DNA from: Antedon bifida
Taxonomy: Eukaryota > Echinodermata > Crinoidea > Comatulida > Antedonidae
Assembly (NCBI GenBank): GCA_963402885.1
Contig: OY727099.1
Span: 16,201,001-16,265,000 of the forward strand
DNA length: 64,000 nucleotides
Reading direction: 5' to 3'
Shown here: positions 50,864 through 62,631 of the stretch, piece after piece
Position numbering within the stretch: the stretch's first letter is position 1
How the letters are laid out: each line of letters starts with the position of its first letter
Made by a program: the position numbers and the translations under genes
The notes under the pieces: generated by a model
The model's input: only the letters and a program-made list of their open reading frames with translations
Told to the model about the DNA's origin: nothing
The model's database searches: none

Positions 50864-51004
50864 GTTTTAAAAAATATATTGAATTAACATCTCTAATTAT
50901 TTGTAGGCCTACACCTGATCATATCCAATTTCTAAATAAAATAAAAACAAAACTGTTGATTTATCAAAGGATGTATATATAGCTACAGATAAGAAGATTG
51001 AAAT

Positions 51005-51109
51005 TTATTGGTTGCACGTTAAAGCGGATGGTTGAGCGTGGAGATCGACTTTATCACATGGGTGGAGTTGTTTCTTCTTGTCTATCAGCTGCATGGTAAA
51101 CGTCATCAT
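51005..51109 (-). other. Small minus-strand open frame, possible terminal exon
   Basis: A 34-codon frame starts with two ATG codons at 51109 and ends with TAA at 51005, and an AATAAA overlaps the stop. Local GC content is clearly above the surroundings (around 51010-51110). A splice-acceptor-like TTTACCATGCAG lies inside, so this could be the last exon of a minus-strand transcript that begins near the right edge of the block. No family is recognised. Confidence 0.22.
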
Positions 51110-51933
51110 GATTACGTTTTACCTACAATTCTTTCAAAATAATAAATAATAGTACAAGGCAAAAGTGGCAATGACTCCTAAACTAATAATACCATACAAC
51201 AGACTCTTTTAAACACAAGAATAAATCTAAATTTGCTTCAAAATGCTTATTTTGTTTTTAATTACAAATTCAAGTTGATATAACAATTACTGCCTGGATT
51301 ATTGAAAATACAGCAAAAAATGACTTCAGCCTACTTTGATTGCTTTTTAATTACCAATTCAGAGTTTGTACCAACAAAAATGAATGTTCATGCAATAATA
51401 TATTACATTAATTTACTATTTTAATTTATTCCAGACCCACCAGTGTACAAGATTGCCATAAAAATACTCTCTCCAATTTGAGTACAGATTTAGGCATAGG
51501 CCTATATATTTAAAATGACATTAAATGCTGAAATATTACAATTAAAAAAATTTATGTCAGAAAACATTTGAACTAGATCATTGTAAGACCTATACATGAG
51601 AATACTTAATTTTAAACAAATGATTTATTCAACATTTGCACACAGGAACACAACCATAATTCATAACAAAATTAATCCAATTTTAAAAATAATTTCATTT
51701 AGTGTGTAGTAGCCTAGTTCTTGGCAGAAATTGAATTTTGTACTTATGAATCCGTTTATTTTTGGATATATTAAAATAATATAAATAAGTATTCAGTAGT
51801 AGCCTACACAATTTTTAATATACAGTATACATATAAGCCTAGCCTATATAATTTAACATTACATTATTTATTTTAAATAATGTCGCTAATAATAGGCCTA
51901 TGTGTGTATGCATAGGGTACTTTGTTTGGCATT
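51110..51933. other. AT-rich unique sequence
   Basis: No repeat array and no supported gene. Scattered AGGCCTA words. Confidence 0.4.
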
Positions 51934-52256
51934 TCATAAATTCTCAGCAACTTGGTCAGGCAGTATATAAATATATTGAATTCCTGTAAATAAAAACAAG
52001 GAAAAATAATTAAGCATGCATTACTACATAGGCAAAGCTAGTTAGCCAGCCTAGGCTTAGGACAGGCACCCTAAATTAAGGCCTGTGCTAGGTAGGCGCC
52101 TAACCTAGCTTCCCAGACCTGGTCCTAGTAGGCTAGCCTAGGCCTATTCTATATACCATCTTCGCTATGATAGGCCTAACCTAAAACGTACTTTATTAGC
52201 CTAGGCCTAGCAGTCAGTATGATTTGTAATCAGAAAATAGATGTATTTTTCTTACC
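51934..52256 (-). other. Candidate minus-strand exon pair with strong splice signals
   Basis: Read on the minus strand, AGTAAGAG|GTAAGA at 52256/52255 is a near-ideal donor, and TTTTTATTTACAG at about 51984 a good acceptor. Joining them keeps one frame open from an upstream stop to TGA at 51934-51936 (about 35 codons), but no ATG is present, so further upstream coding sequence or a non-coding transcript would be required. Confidence 0.2.
52035..52210. repeat. AGGCCTA/CTAGGC-rich patch, right side of the block
   Basis: Counterpart of 25619-26158: dense GCCTAGGCC, CTAGGC and TAGGCGCC words. It lies between the candidate minus-strand donor and acceptor. Confidence 0.6.
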
Positions 52257-52366
52257 TCTTACTAAAAAAACCCAACTCAATTTTAATATCTTCGCATCGA
52301 AAGGAAGATCGGACTCTTTGTTTATTTACTTTTACAAAAATAAAGTTGATGCAGAGCCTGAAAGTC

Positions 52367-52628
52367 GGCAGGTAAAGGCCAAAGAGAAATCATAATGTTG
52401 GCGACGTATAGCAAACGCGATCGAAATTTGCCACACCGCTCAACTCAAGCAGGTCCGATGCCATGGTCCAAGCAGGTAAATGCCAGCTGGTAAATGCCAA
52501 AGGGCCTCACACACGCAGGACAGCTGCCAATGTGCTCTCATGGCGGCAGCACGCATGCCATTGAGATCTCACACAAGCAGTTGAAATGCCATTGTGCGCT
52601 CACACAGGCAGAAAAAAGTCCATTGTGA
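52367..52628 (-). repeat. Right terminal cluster of the AAGCAGGTAAATGCCA motif
   Basis: Inverted relative to the left cluster. Copies or relatives lie at 52367, 52446, 52468-52485 (CCAAGCAGGTAAATGCCA), 52486, 52513, 52544, 52574 (CAAGCAGTTGAAATGCCA) and 52603. From 52506 they form a degenerate ~30-bp direct repeat, CTCACACAnGCAG...TGCCATTGTG, of four units, the last ending 5 bp from the satellite junction. There are more copies, more tightly packed, than at the left end. Confidence 0.7.
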
Positions 52629-52633
52629 GACGG

Positions 52634-55600
52634 ATAAGATGATGTTACAACAATATATGTGCATAAATGGCAATATTATAACATAATTATTGAAGTTTAA
52701 AAAGTGGAAATTCTTGACATTTTTTGAAAAAATTCCTTCGGTCCCCCGCAGTGAAATTTTCGAAAAATTGTCCAATTCTAACCCTTTTATTTTTTGACAT
52801 AACTAGTTTTTATGGCTCCATAAGATGATGTTAAAACAATATATGTGCATACATGACAATATTATAGCATAGTTATCGAATTTCAAAAAGTGGACATTTT
52901 TGCCATTTTTCGAAAAAATTCCTTTGGTCCCCCGCAGTGAAATTTTCGAAAAATGGCAAAATTTAGACCTTTTTATTTTATTACACAACTAGTTACTATG
53001 GCTCTATAAGATGATGTTACAACAATATATGTGCATAAATGGCAATATTATAACATAATTATTGAAGTTTAAAAAGAGGAAATTTTTGACATTTTTAAAA
53101 AAAATTCTTTCGGTCCCCCGCAGTGAAATTTTAAAAAAAAATGGTCAAATTTCGACCCTTTTTATTTTTTGACATAACTAGTTACTACGGCTCTATAAGA
53201 TGATGTTATCAAAATAAATGTGCATAAATGACAATATTATAGCATAGTTATCGAATTTTAAAAAGTGGACATTTTTGCCATTTTTCGAAAAAAATCCTTT
53301 GGTCCCCCGCAGTGAAATTTTCAAAAAATAGCAAAATTTAGACCTTTTTATTTTTTTACACAACTAGTTATTATGGCTCTATAAGATGATGTTACAACAA
53401 TATATGTGCATAAATGGCAATATTATGAAATAATTATTGAAGTTTAAAAAGTGGACATTTTTTGAAAAAAATCCTATGGTCCCCCGCAGTGACATTTTCG
53501 AAAAATTGTCAAATTCTGACCCTTTTTTTTGTTGACATAACTAGTTTTTATTGCTCCAAAGGTGATGTTAACACAATATATGTGCATAAATTGTAATATT
53601 ATAGCATAATTATTGAATTTTATAAAGTGGACATTTTTTGCAATATTTCTACAAAATTTCTTTTTTCCCTCGCCGTAAACTTTTCGTAAAAATGGTCAAA
53701 TTTCGACCCTTTTATTTTTTGACAGAACTAGTTACTATGGTTCTATAAGATGATGTTAACACTATATATGTGCATCAATGGCAATATTATAGCATAATTA
53801 TCGAAAGTTAAAACGTGGAAATTTTTGCCATTTTTCTAAAAAAATTCTTTGGTCCCCCGCAGTGTAATTTTCGAAAAATGACAAAGTTTAGACCCTTTTA
53901 TTTTTTGACATAGCTAGTTACTATGGCTCTATAAGATGATGTTACCACAAAATATGTACATAAATGGCAATATTAAAGCATAATTATTGAAGTTAAAAAA
54001 GTAGAAATTTTTGACATTTTTTGAAAAAATTCCTTCGGTCCCCCGCAGTGAAATTTTCGAAAAATTGTCAAATTCTGACCCTTTTATTTTTTGACATAAC
54101 TAATTTTTATGGCTCCATAAGATGATGTTAAAAAATAAAAGGGTCTAAATTTTGGACTTTTTTCGAAAAAATTCTTTGGTCCCCCGCAGTGAAATTTTCG
54201 AAAAATGGCAAAATTTAGACACTTTTATTTTTTGACACAACTAGTTACTATGGCTCTATAAGATGATGTTAACACAATATAATGTGCATAAATGGCAATA
54301 TTATAGCATGATTATTGAAGTTTAAAAATGGATATTTTTGACATTTTATTGACAAATTTCTTCGGTCCCCCGCAGTGAAATTTTCGAAAAATGTTCAAAT
54401 TATGACCCTTTTATTTTTGGACATAACTAGTTTTTATGGCTCCATAAGATGATGTTAACACAATATATGTGCATAAATTGCAATATTATAGCATAATTAT
54501 TGAATTTTAAAAAGTGGACATTTTTGCCATTTTTTGAAAAAAATCCTTTGGTCCCCCCGCAGTAAAATTTTCGAAAAATGGCAAAATTTAGACCTTTTTA
54601 TTTTTTTCACAACTAGTTACTATGGCTCTATAAGATGATGTTACAACAATATATGTGCATAAATAGCAATATTATAGCATAGTTATCGAATTTTAAAAAA
54701 TGGACATTTTTGCCATTTTTCGAAAAAATTCCTTTGGTCCCCCACAGTGTAATTTTCAAAAAAAATTGTCAAATTTCGACCCTTTTATTTTTTGACATAA
54801 CTAGTTATTATGGCTCCATAAGATGATGTTAACACAATATATGTGCATAAATTGCAATATTATAGCAAAATTATTGAATTTTAAAAAGGGGACAATTTTG
54901 TCATTTTTCGAAAAAATTCCTTTCGAGACCCGCAGTTAAATTTTCGAAAAATGGCAAAATTTAGTCCCTTTTATTTTTCTACACAACTAGTTACTATGGC
55001 TCTATAAGATAATGTTGCCGCAATATATGTGCATAAATGGCAATATCATAGTATGATTATTAAAGTTTAAAAAATGGACATTTTTGACATTTTTTGAAGA
55101 AATTCCTTCGGTCCCCTGCAGTGAAATTTTCGAAAAATGGTCAAATTCTGACCCTTTTATTTTTTGACATAACTAGTTTTTATTGCTCCATAAGATGATG
55201 TTAACACAATATATGTTCATAAATGGCAATATTATAGCATAATTATCGAATTTTAAAAAGTGGAAATTTTGGACATTTTTCGAAAAAAAATTCCTTCTGT
55301 CCCCCTGCAGTGAAATTTTCGTAAAATTGCCAAATTTCGACCCTTTTATTTTTAGACATAACTAGTTATTATGGCTCTATAAGTTAATGTTATCAAAATA
55401 AATGTGCATAAATGACAATATTATAGCATAGTTATCAAATTTTAAAAAGTGGACATTTTTGCCATTTTTCAAAAAAATTCCTTTGGTCCCCCGCAGTGAC
55501 TTTTTCGAAAAATTGCTAAATTTCGACCTTTTTATTTTTTGACATACCTAGTTATTATGGCGCTATAAGATGATGTTATCAAAATAAATGACAATATAAT

Positions 55601-58600
55601 AGCATAATTATCGAATTTTAAAAAGGGGACAATTTTGTCATTTTTCGAAAAAATTCCTTTGGAGCCCCGCAGTTAAATTTTCGAAAAATGGCAAAATTTA
55701 GTCCCTTTTATTTTTCTACACAACTAGTTACTATGGCTCTATAAGATGATGTTGCCGCAATATATGTGCATAAATGGCAATATCATAGTATGATTATTAA
55801 AGTTTAAAAAATGGAAATTTTTGACATTTTTTGAAAAAATTCCTTCGGTCCCCTGCAGTGAAATTCTCGAAAAATGGTCAAATTCTGACCCTTTTATTTT
55901 TTGACATAACTAGTTTTTATTGCTCCATAAGATGATGTTAACACAATATATGTTCATAAATGGCAATATTATAGCATAATTATCGAATTTTAAAAAGTGG
56001 AAATTTTGGACATTTTTCGAAAAAAATTCCTTGTGTCCCACCCCCCACCCCCCCCCCCCCCCGCAGTGAAATTTTCGTAAAATTGCCAAATTTCGACCCT
56101 TTTATTTTTAGACATAACTAGTTATTATGGCTCTATAAGTTGATGTTATCAAAATAAATGTGCATAAATGACAATATTATAGCATAGTTATCAAATTTTA
56201 AAAAGTGGACATTTTTGCCATTTTTCAAAAAAATTCCTTTGGTCCCCCGCAGTGAAATTTTCGAAAAATGGCAAAATTTAGACCTTTTTATTTTTTTACA
56301 CAACTAGTTACTATGGCTCTATAAGATGATGTTACAACAATATATGTGCATAAATGGCAATATTATAACATAATCATTGAAGTTTAAAAAGTGGAAATTG
56401 TTGACATTTTTGAAAAAATTCCTTCGGTCCCCCGAAGTGAAATTTTCGAAAAATTGTCAAATTCTGACCCTTTTATATTTTGACATAACTAGTTTTTATG
56501 GCTCTATAAGATGATGTTAAAAAATAAAAGGGTCTAAATTTTGGACTTTTTTCGAAAAAATTCCTTCGGTCCCCCCGCAGTGAAATTTTCGAAAAATTGC
56601 TAAATTTCGACATTTTTATTTTTTGACATACCTAGTTATTATGGCGCTATAAGATGATGTTATCAAAATAAATGTGCATAAATGACAATATTATAGCATA
56701 ATTATCGAATTTTAAAAAGGGGACAATTTTGTCATTTTTCGAAAAAAATCCTTTGGAGCCCCGCAGTTAAATTTTCGAAAAATGGCAAAATTTAGTCCCT
56801 TTTATTTTTCTACACAACTAGTTACTATGGCTCTATAAGATGATGTTGCCGCAATATATGTGCATAAATGGCAATATCATAGCATGATTATTAAAGTTTA
56901 AAAAGTGGAAATTTTTGACATTTTTTGAAAAAATTCCTTCGGTCCCCTGCAGTGAAATTTTCGAAAAATGGTCAAATTCTGACCCTTTTATTTTTTGACA
57001 TAACTAGTTTTTATGGCTCCATAAGATGATGTTAACACAATAAAAGGTTCTATATTTTTGACATTTTTCAAAAAAAATCCCTCGGTCGCCCCGCAGTGAA
57101 ATTTTCGAAAAATTGCCAATTTTCGACCTTTTTCATTTTTGACATAACTAGTTATTATGGCTCTATAAGATGATGTTACCAAAATAAATGTGCATAAATG
57201 ACAATATTATAGCATAATTATCGAATTTTAAAAAGGGGACAATTTTGTCATTTTTCGAAAAAAATCCTTTGGAGCCCCGCAGTTAAATTTTCGAAAAATG
57301 GCAAAATTGAGACCCTTTTATTTTTTTAGACAACTAGTTACTATGGCTCTATAAGATGATGTTACAACAATATATGTGCATAAATGGCAATATTATAGCA
57401 TGATTATTGAAGTTTAAAAAGTGGAAATTTTTGACATTTTATGGACAAATTTCTTCGGTCCCCCGCAGTGAAATTTTCAAAAATGTTCAAATTATGACCC
57501 TTTTATTTTTGGACATAGCTAGTTTTTATGGCTCCATAAGATGATGTTAACACAATATATGTGCATAAATTGCAATATTATAGCATAATTATTGAATTTT
57601 AAAAAGTGGACATTTTCGCCATTTTTCGAAAAAAATCCTTTGGTCCCCCGCAGTGAAATTTTCGAAAAATGTCAAAATTTAGACCTTATTATTTTTTACA
57701 AAACTAGTTACTATGGCTCTATAAGATGATGTTACAACAATATATGTGCATAAATGGGAATATTATAACATAATTATTAAAGTTTAAAAAGTGGAAATTT
57801 TTGATATTTTTTGAAAAAATTCCTTCGGTCCACCGCTGTGAAATTTTCGGAAAATTGTCAAATTCTGACCCTTTTATTTGTTGACATAACTAATTGTTAT
57901 GGCTCCATAAGATGATGTTAAAAATTAAAAGGATCTAAATTTTGGACATTTTTCGAAAAAAATACTTCAGTCCCCCCGCAGTGAAATTTTCACCTTTTTA
58001 TTTTTTGACATAACTAGTTATTGTGGCGCTATAGGATGATGTTATCAAAATAAATGTGCATTAATGACAATATTATAGCATAATTATCGAATTTTAAAAA
58101 GGGAACAATTTTGTCATTTTTCGAAAAAATTCCTTCGGAGCCCCGCAGTTAAATTTTGGAAAAATGGCAAAATTTAGTCCCTTTTATTTTTCTACACAAC
58201 TAGTTACTATGGCTCTATAAGATGATGTTGCCGCAATATATGTGCATAAATGGCAATAGTATAGCATAATTATTGAAGTTTAAAAAGTGGAAATTTTTAT
58301 GGCTCCATAAGATGATGTTAAAAAATAAAAGGGTCTAAATTTTGGACATTTTTCGAAAAAATTGCTAAATTTCGACCTTTTTATTTTTTGACATAACTAG
58401 TTATTATGGCGCTATAAGATGATGTTATCAAAATAAATGTGCATAAATGACAATATTATAGCATAATTATCGAATTTTAAAAAGGGGACAATTTTCTCAT
58501 TTTTCAAAAAAAATTCCTTCGGAGCCCCGCAGTTAAATTTTCGAAAAATGGCAGATGTTAGTCCCTTTTATTTTTCTACACAACCAGTTACTATGGCTCT

Positions 58601-61600
58601 ATAAGATGATGTTGCCGCAATATATGTGCATAAATGGCAATATCATAGCATGATTATTAAAGTTTAAAAAGTGGAAATTTTTGACATTTTTTGAAAAAAT
58701 TCTTTCTGTCCTCTTCAGTGAAATTTTCGAAAAAAGGTCAAATTCTGACCCTCTTATTTTTTGACATAACTAGTTTTTATGGCTCCATAAGATGATGTCA
58801 ACACAATAAAAGGGTCTATATTTTGGACATTTTTCAAAAAATTCCTTCGGTCCCGCCGCAGTGAAATTTTCGAAAAATTGTCAATTTTCGACCTTTTTAT
58901 TTTTAGACATAACTAGTTATTATGGCTCTATAAGATGATGTTATCAAAATAAAGGTGCATAAATGACAATATTATAGCATAAATATCGAATTTTAAAAAG
59001 TGAATAATTTTGCCATTTTTCGAAAAAATTCCTTTGGACCCCTGCAGTGAAAATTTCGAAAAATGGCAAAATTTAGACCCTTTTATTTTTTTACACAACT
59101 AGTTACTATAGCTCTATAAGATGATGTTAACACAATATAATGTGCATAAATGGCAATATTATAGCATGATTATTAAAGATTAAAAAGTGGAAATTTTTGA
59201 CATTTTATGAAACTTTCTTCGGTTCCCTGCAGTGAAATTTTTGAAAAATGTTCAAATTATGACCCTTTTATTTTTGGACATAACTATTTTTTATGGCTCC
59301 ATAAGATGATGTTAACACAATATATGTGCATAAATTGCAATATTATAGCATAATTATTGAATTTTAAAAAGTGGACATTTTTGCAAATTTTTTGAAAAAA
59401 TTCCTTTGGTCCCCCGCAGTGAAATTTTCGAAAAATGGCAAAATTTAGACCTTTTTATTTTTTTAAACAACTAGTTACTATGGCTCTATAAGATGATGTT
59501 ATCAAAATAAATGTGCATAAATGACAATATTATAGCATAAATATCGAATTTTAAAAAGTGAATAATTTTGCCATTTTTCGAAAAAATTCCTTTGGACCCC
59601 TGCAGTGAAAATTTCGAAAAATGGCAAAAAATTTAGACCCTTTTATTTTTTTACACAACTAGTTACTATAGCTCTATAAGATGATGTTAACAAAATATAA
59701 TGTGCATAAATGGCAATATTATAGCATGATTATTAAAGATTAAAAAGTGGAAATTTTTGACATTTTATGGAAAACTTTCTTCGGTTCCCTGCAGTGAAAT
59801 TTTTGAAAAATGTTCAAATTATGACCCTTTTATTTTTTGACATAACTAGTTTTTATGGCTCCATAAGATGATGTTAACACAATATATGTGCATAAATTGC
59901 AATATTATAGCATAATTATTGAATTTTAAAAAGTGGACATTTTTGCCATTTTTTGAAAAAATTCCTTTGGTCCCCAATAGTGAAATTTTCGAAAAATGGC
60001 AACATTTAGACCTTTTTATTTTTTTACACAACTAGTTACTATGGCTCTATAAGATGATTTTACAACAATATATGTGCATAAATAGCAATATTATAACATA
60101 ATTATTGAAGTTTAAAAAGTGGAAGTTGTTGACATTTTTTGAAAAAATTCCTTCGGTCCCCCGCTGTGAAATTTTCGTAAAATTGCCAAATTTCGACCCT
60201 TTTATTTTTAGACATAACTAGTTATTATGGCTCTATAAGATGATGTTATCAAAATAAATGTGCATAAATGAAAATATTATAGCATAGTTATCAAATTTTA
60301 AAAAGTGGACATTTTTGCCATTTTTCTAAAAAATTCCTTTGGTCCCCCGCAGTGAAATTTTTGAAAAATGGCAAAATTTAGACCTTTTTATTTTTTGTTA
60401 CACAACTAGTTACTATGGCTCTATAAGATGATGTTACAACATTATATGTGCATAAATGGCAATATTATAACATAATTATTGAAGTTTAAAAAGTGGAAAT
60501 TGTTGACATTTTTTGAAAAAATTCCTTCGGTCCCCCGCAGTGAAATTTTTGAAAAATTGTCAAATTCTGACCCTTTTATTTTTTGACATAACTAGTTTTT
60601 ATGGCTCCATATGATGATGTTAACACAATATATGTGCATACATGAAAATATTATAGCATAGTTATCGAATTTCAAAAAGTGGACATTTTTGACATTTTTC
60701 GAAAAAATTCCTTTGGTCCCCCGCAGTGAAATTTTCGAAAAATGGCAAAATTTAGACCTTTTTATTTTTTTACACAACTAGTTACTATGCCTCTATAAGA
60801 TGATGTTACAACAATATATGTGAATAAATAGCAATATTATTACATAATTATTGAAGTTTAAAAAGTGGAAGTTGTTTACATTTTTTGAAAAAATTCCTTC
60901 GGTCCCCCGCAGTTAAATTTTCGAAAAATTGTCAAATTCTGACCCTTTTATTTTTTGACATAAATAGTTTTTATGGCTCTATAAGATGCTGTTAACACAA
61001 TATTTGTGCATAAATGACAATATTATAGCATAGTTATCGAATTTTAAAAAAGTGGACATTTTTGCCATTTTTCGAAAAAATTCCTTTGGTCCCCCGCAGT
61101 GAAATTTTCGAAAAATGGCAAAATTTAGACATTTTTATTTTTTTACACAACTAGTTACTATGGCTCTATAAGATGATGTTACAACCATATATGTGCATAA
61201 ATGGCAATATTATTACATAATTATTGAAGTTTAAAAAGTGGAAGTTGTTGACATTTTTTGAAAAAATTCCTTCGGTCCCCCGCAGTTAAATTTTCGAAAA
61301 ATTGTCAAATTCTGACCCTTTTATTTTTTGACATAAATAGTTTTTATGGCTCTATAAGATGATGTTAACACAATATTTGTGCATAAATGACAATATTATA
61401 GCATAGTTATCGAATTTTAAAAAAGTGGACATTTTTGCCATTTTTCGAAAAAATTCCTTTGGTCCCCCGCAGTGAAATTTTCGAAAAATGGCAAAATTTA
61501 GACATTTTTATTTTTTTACACAACTAGTTACTATGGCTCTATAAGATGATGTTACAACCATATATGTGCATAAATGGCAATATTATAGCATGCTTATTGA

Positions 61601-62631
61601 AGTTTAAAAATTGGAAATTTTTGGGAAAAATTTCTTCGGTTCCCTGCAGTGAAATTTTCGAAAAATGTTCAAATTATGACCCTTTTATTTTTTGACATAA
61701 CTAGTTTTTATAGCTCCATAAGATGATGTTAACACAATATATGTGCATAAATTGCAATATTATAGCATAATTATTGAATTTTAAAAAGTGGACATTTTTG
61801 CCATTTTTCGAAAAAATTCCTTTGGTCCAGTGAAATTTTCGAAAAATGGCAAAATTTAGACCTTTTTATTTTTTTACACAACTAGTTACTAGGCCTCTAT
61901 AAGATGATGTTACAACAATATATGTGAATAAATAGCAATATTATAACATAATTATTGAAGTTTAAAAAGTGGAAGTTGTTGACATTTTTTGAAAAAATTC
62001 CTTCGGTCCCCCGCAGTGAAATTTTCGAAAAATGGTCAAATTCTGACCCTTTTATTTTTTGACATAACTAGTTTTTATGGCTCCATAAGATGATGTTAAC
62101 ACAATATATGTGCATACATGACAATATTATAGCATAGTTATCGAATTTTAAAAAATGGACATTTTTGCCATTTTTCAAAAAAATTCCTTTGGTCACCCGC
62201 AGTGTAATTTTTTTTAAAAATGGTCAAATTTCGACCCTTTTATTTTTAGACATAACTAGTTATTATGGCTCTATAAGATGATGTTATCAAAATAAATGTG
62301 CATAAATGACAATATTATAGCATAGTTATCAAATTTTAAAAAGTGGACATTTTTGCCATTTTTCAAAAAAATTCCTTTGGTCCCCCGCAGTGAAATTTTT
62401 GAAAAATGGCAAAAATTAGACCTTTTTATTTTTTTACACAACTAGTTACTATGGCTCTATAAGATGATGTTACAACATTATATGTTCATAAATAACAATA
62501 TTATAGCATAATTATTGAAGTTTAAAAAGTGGAAATTGTTGACATTTTTTGAAAAAATTCCTTCGGTCCCCCGCAGTGAAATTTTCGAAAAATTGTCAAA
62601 TTCTGACCCTTTTATTTTTTGATATAACTAG
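52634..62631 (-). repeat. 186-bp satellite array, minus orientation, main right arm
   Basis: About 54 monomers continue in phase with 20573-24547. Local higher-order copies are frequent: ~560-bp repeats near 59000-59100 and 59560-59700, a ~372-bp repeat near 60950-61560, and a GTTGCCGCAATATATGTGCA variant at about 55014, 55753, 56847, 58228 and 58611. Shortened fusion monomers (AAAAAATAAAAGGGTCTAAA) occur near 54125, 56520 and 58320, matching those in the left arm. Confidence 0.95.
56037..56062. repeat. C-homopolymer expansion inside a satellite monomer
   Basis: The usual GTCCCCCGCAG core is expanded to a C-rich run including 15 consecutive C (56048-56062). It is unique among the monomers seen here. 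Confidence 0.9.

Larger units (their letters stand above)
26361..50880 (+). other. Candidate spliced transcription unit (small protein or long non-coding RNA)
   Basis: Several plus-strand segments are bounded by good splice consensus: exons at 26361-26403, 26991-27096 and 27786-27831, and last exons opening at 50062 or 50412, followed by AATAAA at 50231-50236 and 50858-50863. Using 26361-26403, 27786-27831 and 50062-50154, an ATG at 26369 stays in frame across both junctions to TAG at 50152, giving about 57 residues with a Cys-rich middle and a highly charged Lys/Glu C-terminus. The alternative last exon at 50412 is also open in that phase for 41 codons. The exon at 26991 would introduce a stop. 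The product matches nothing I recognise. The tandem arrays would lie in a ~22-kb intron. No promoter is identified. Confidence 0.28.
24548..52633. mobile_element. 28-kb discrete insertion within the satellite array; candidate giant non-autonomous element
   Basis: The satellite reads ...GGCTCTATA up to 24547 and ATAAGATGATG... from 52634. Joined, these restore an unbroken monomer apart from a duplicated ATA. The block therefore behaves as one insertion without loss of target sequence. Both edges carry the same motif in inverted orientation close to the junction (TCACATGG at 24556; on the minus strand TCACAATGG ending at 52628), and further inverted copies lie inside. The interior is not satellite of the 186-bp type: it holds AGGCCT-rich patches, exon-like segments and ~22 kb of other tandem arrays. 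No transposase is visible. Whether it is a transposon or a translocated locus is inference. Confidence 0.55.
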
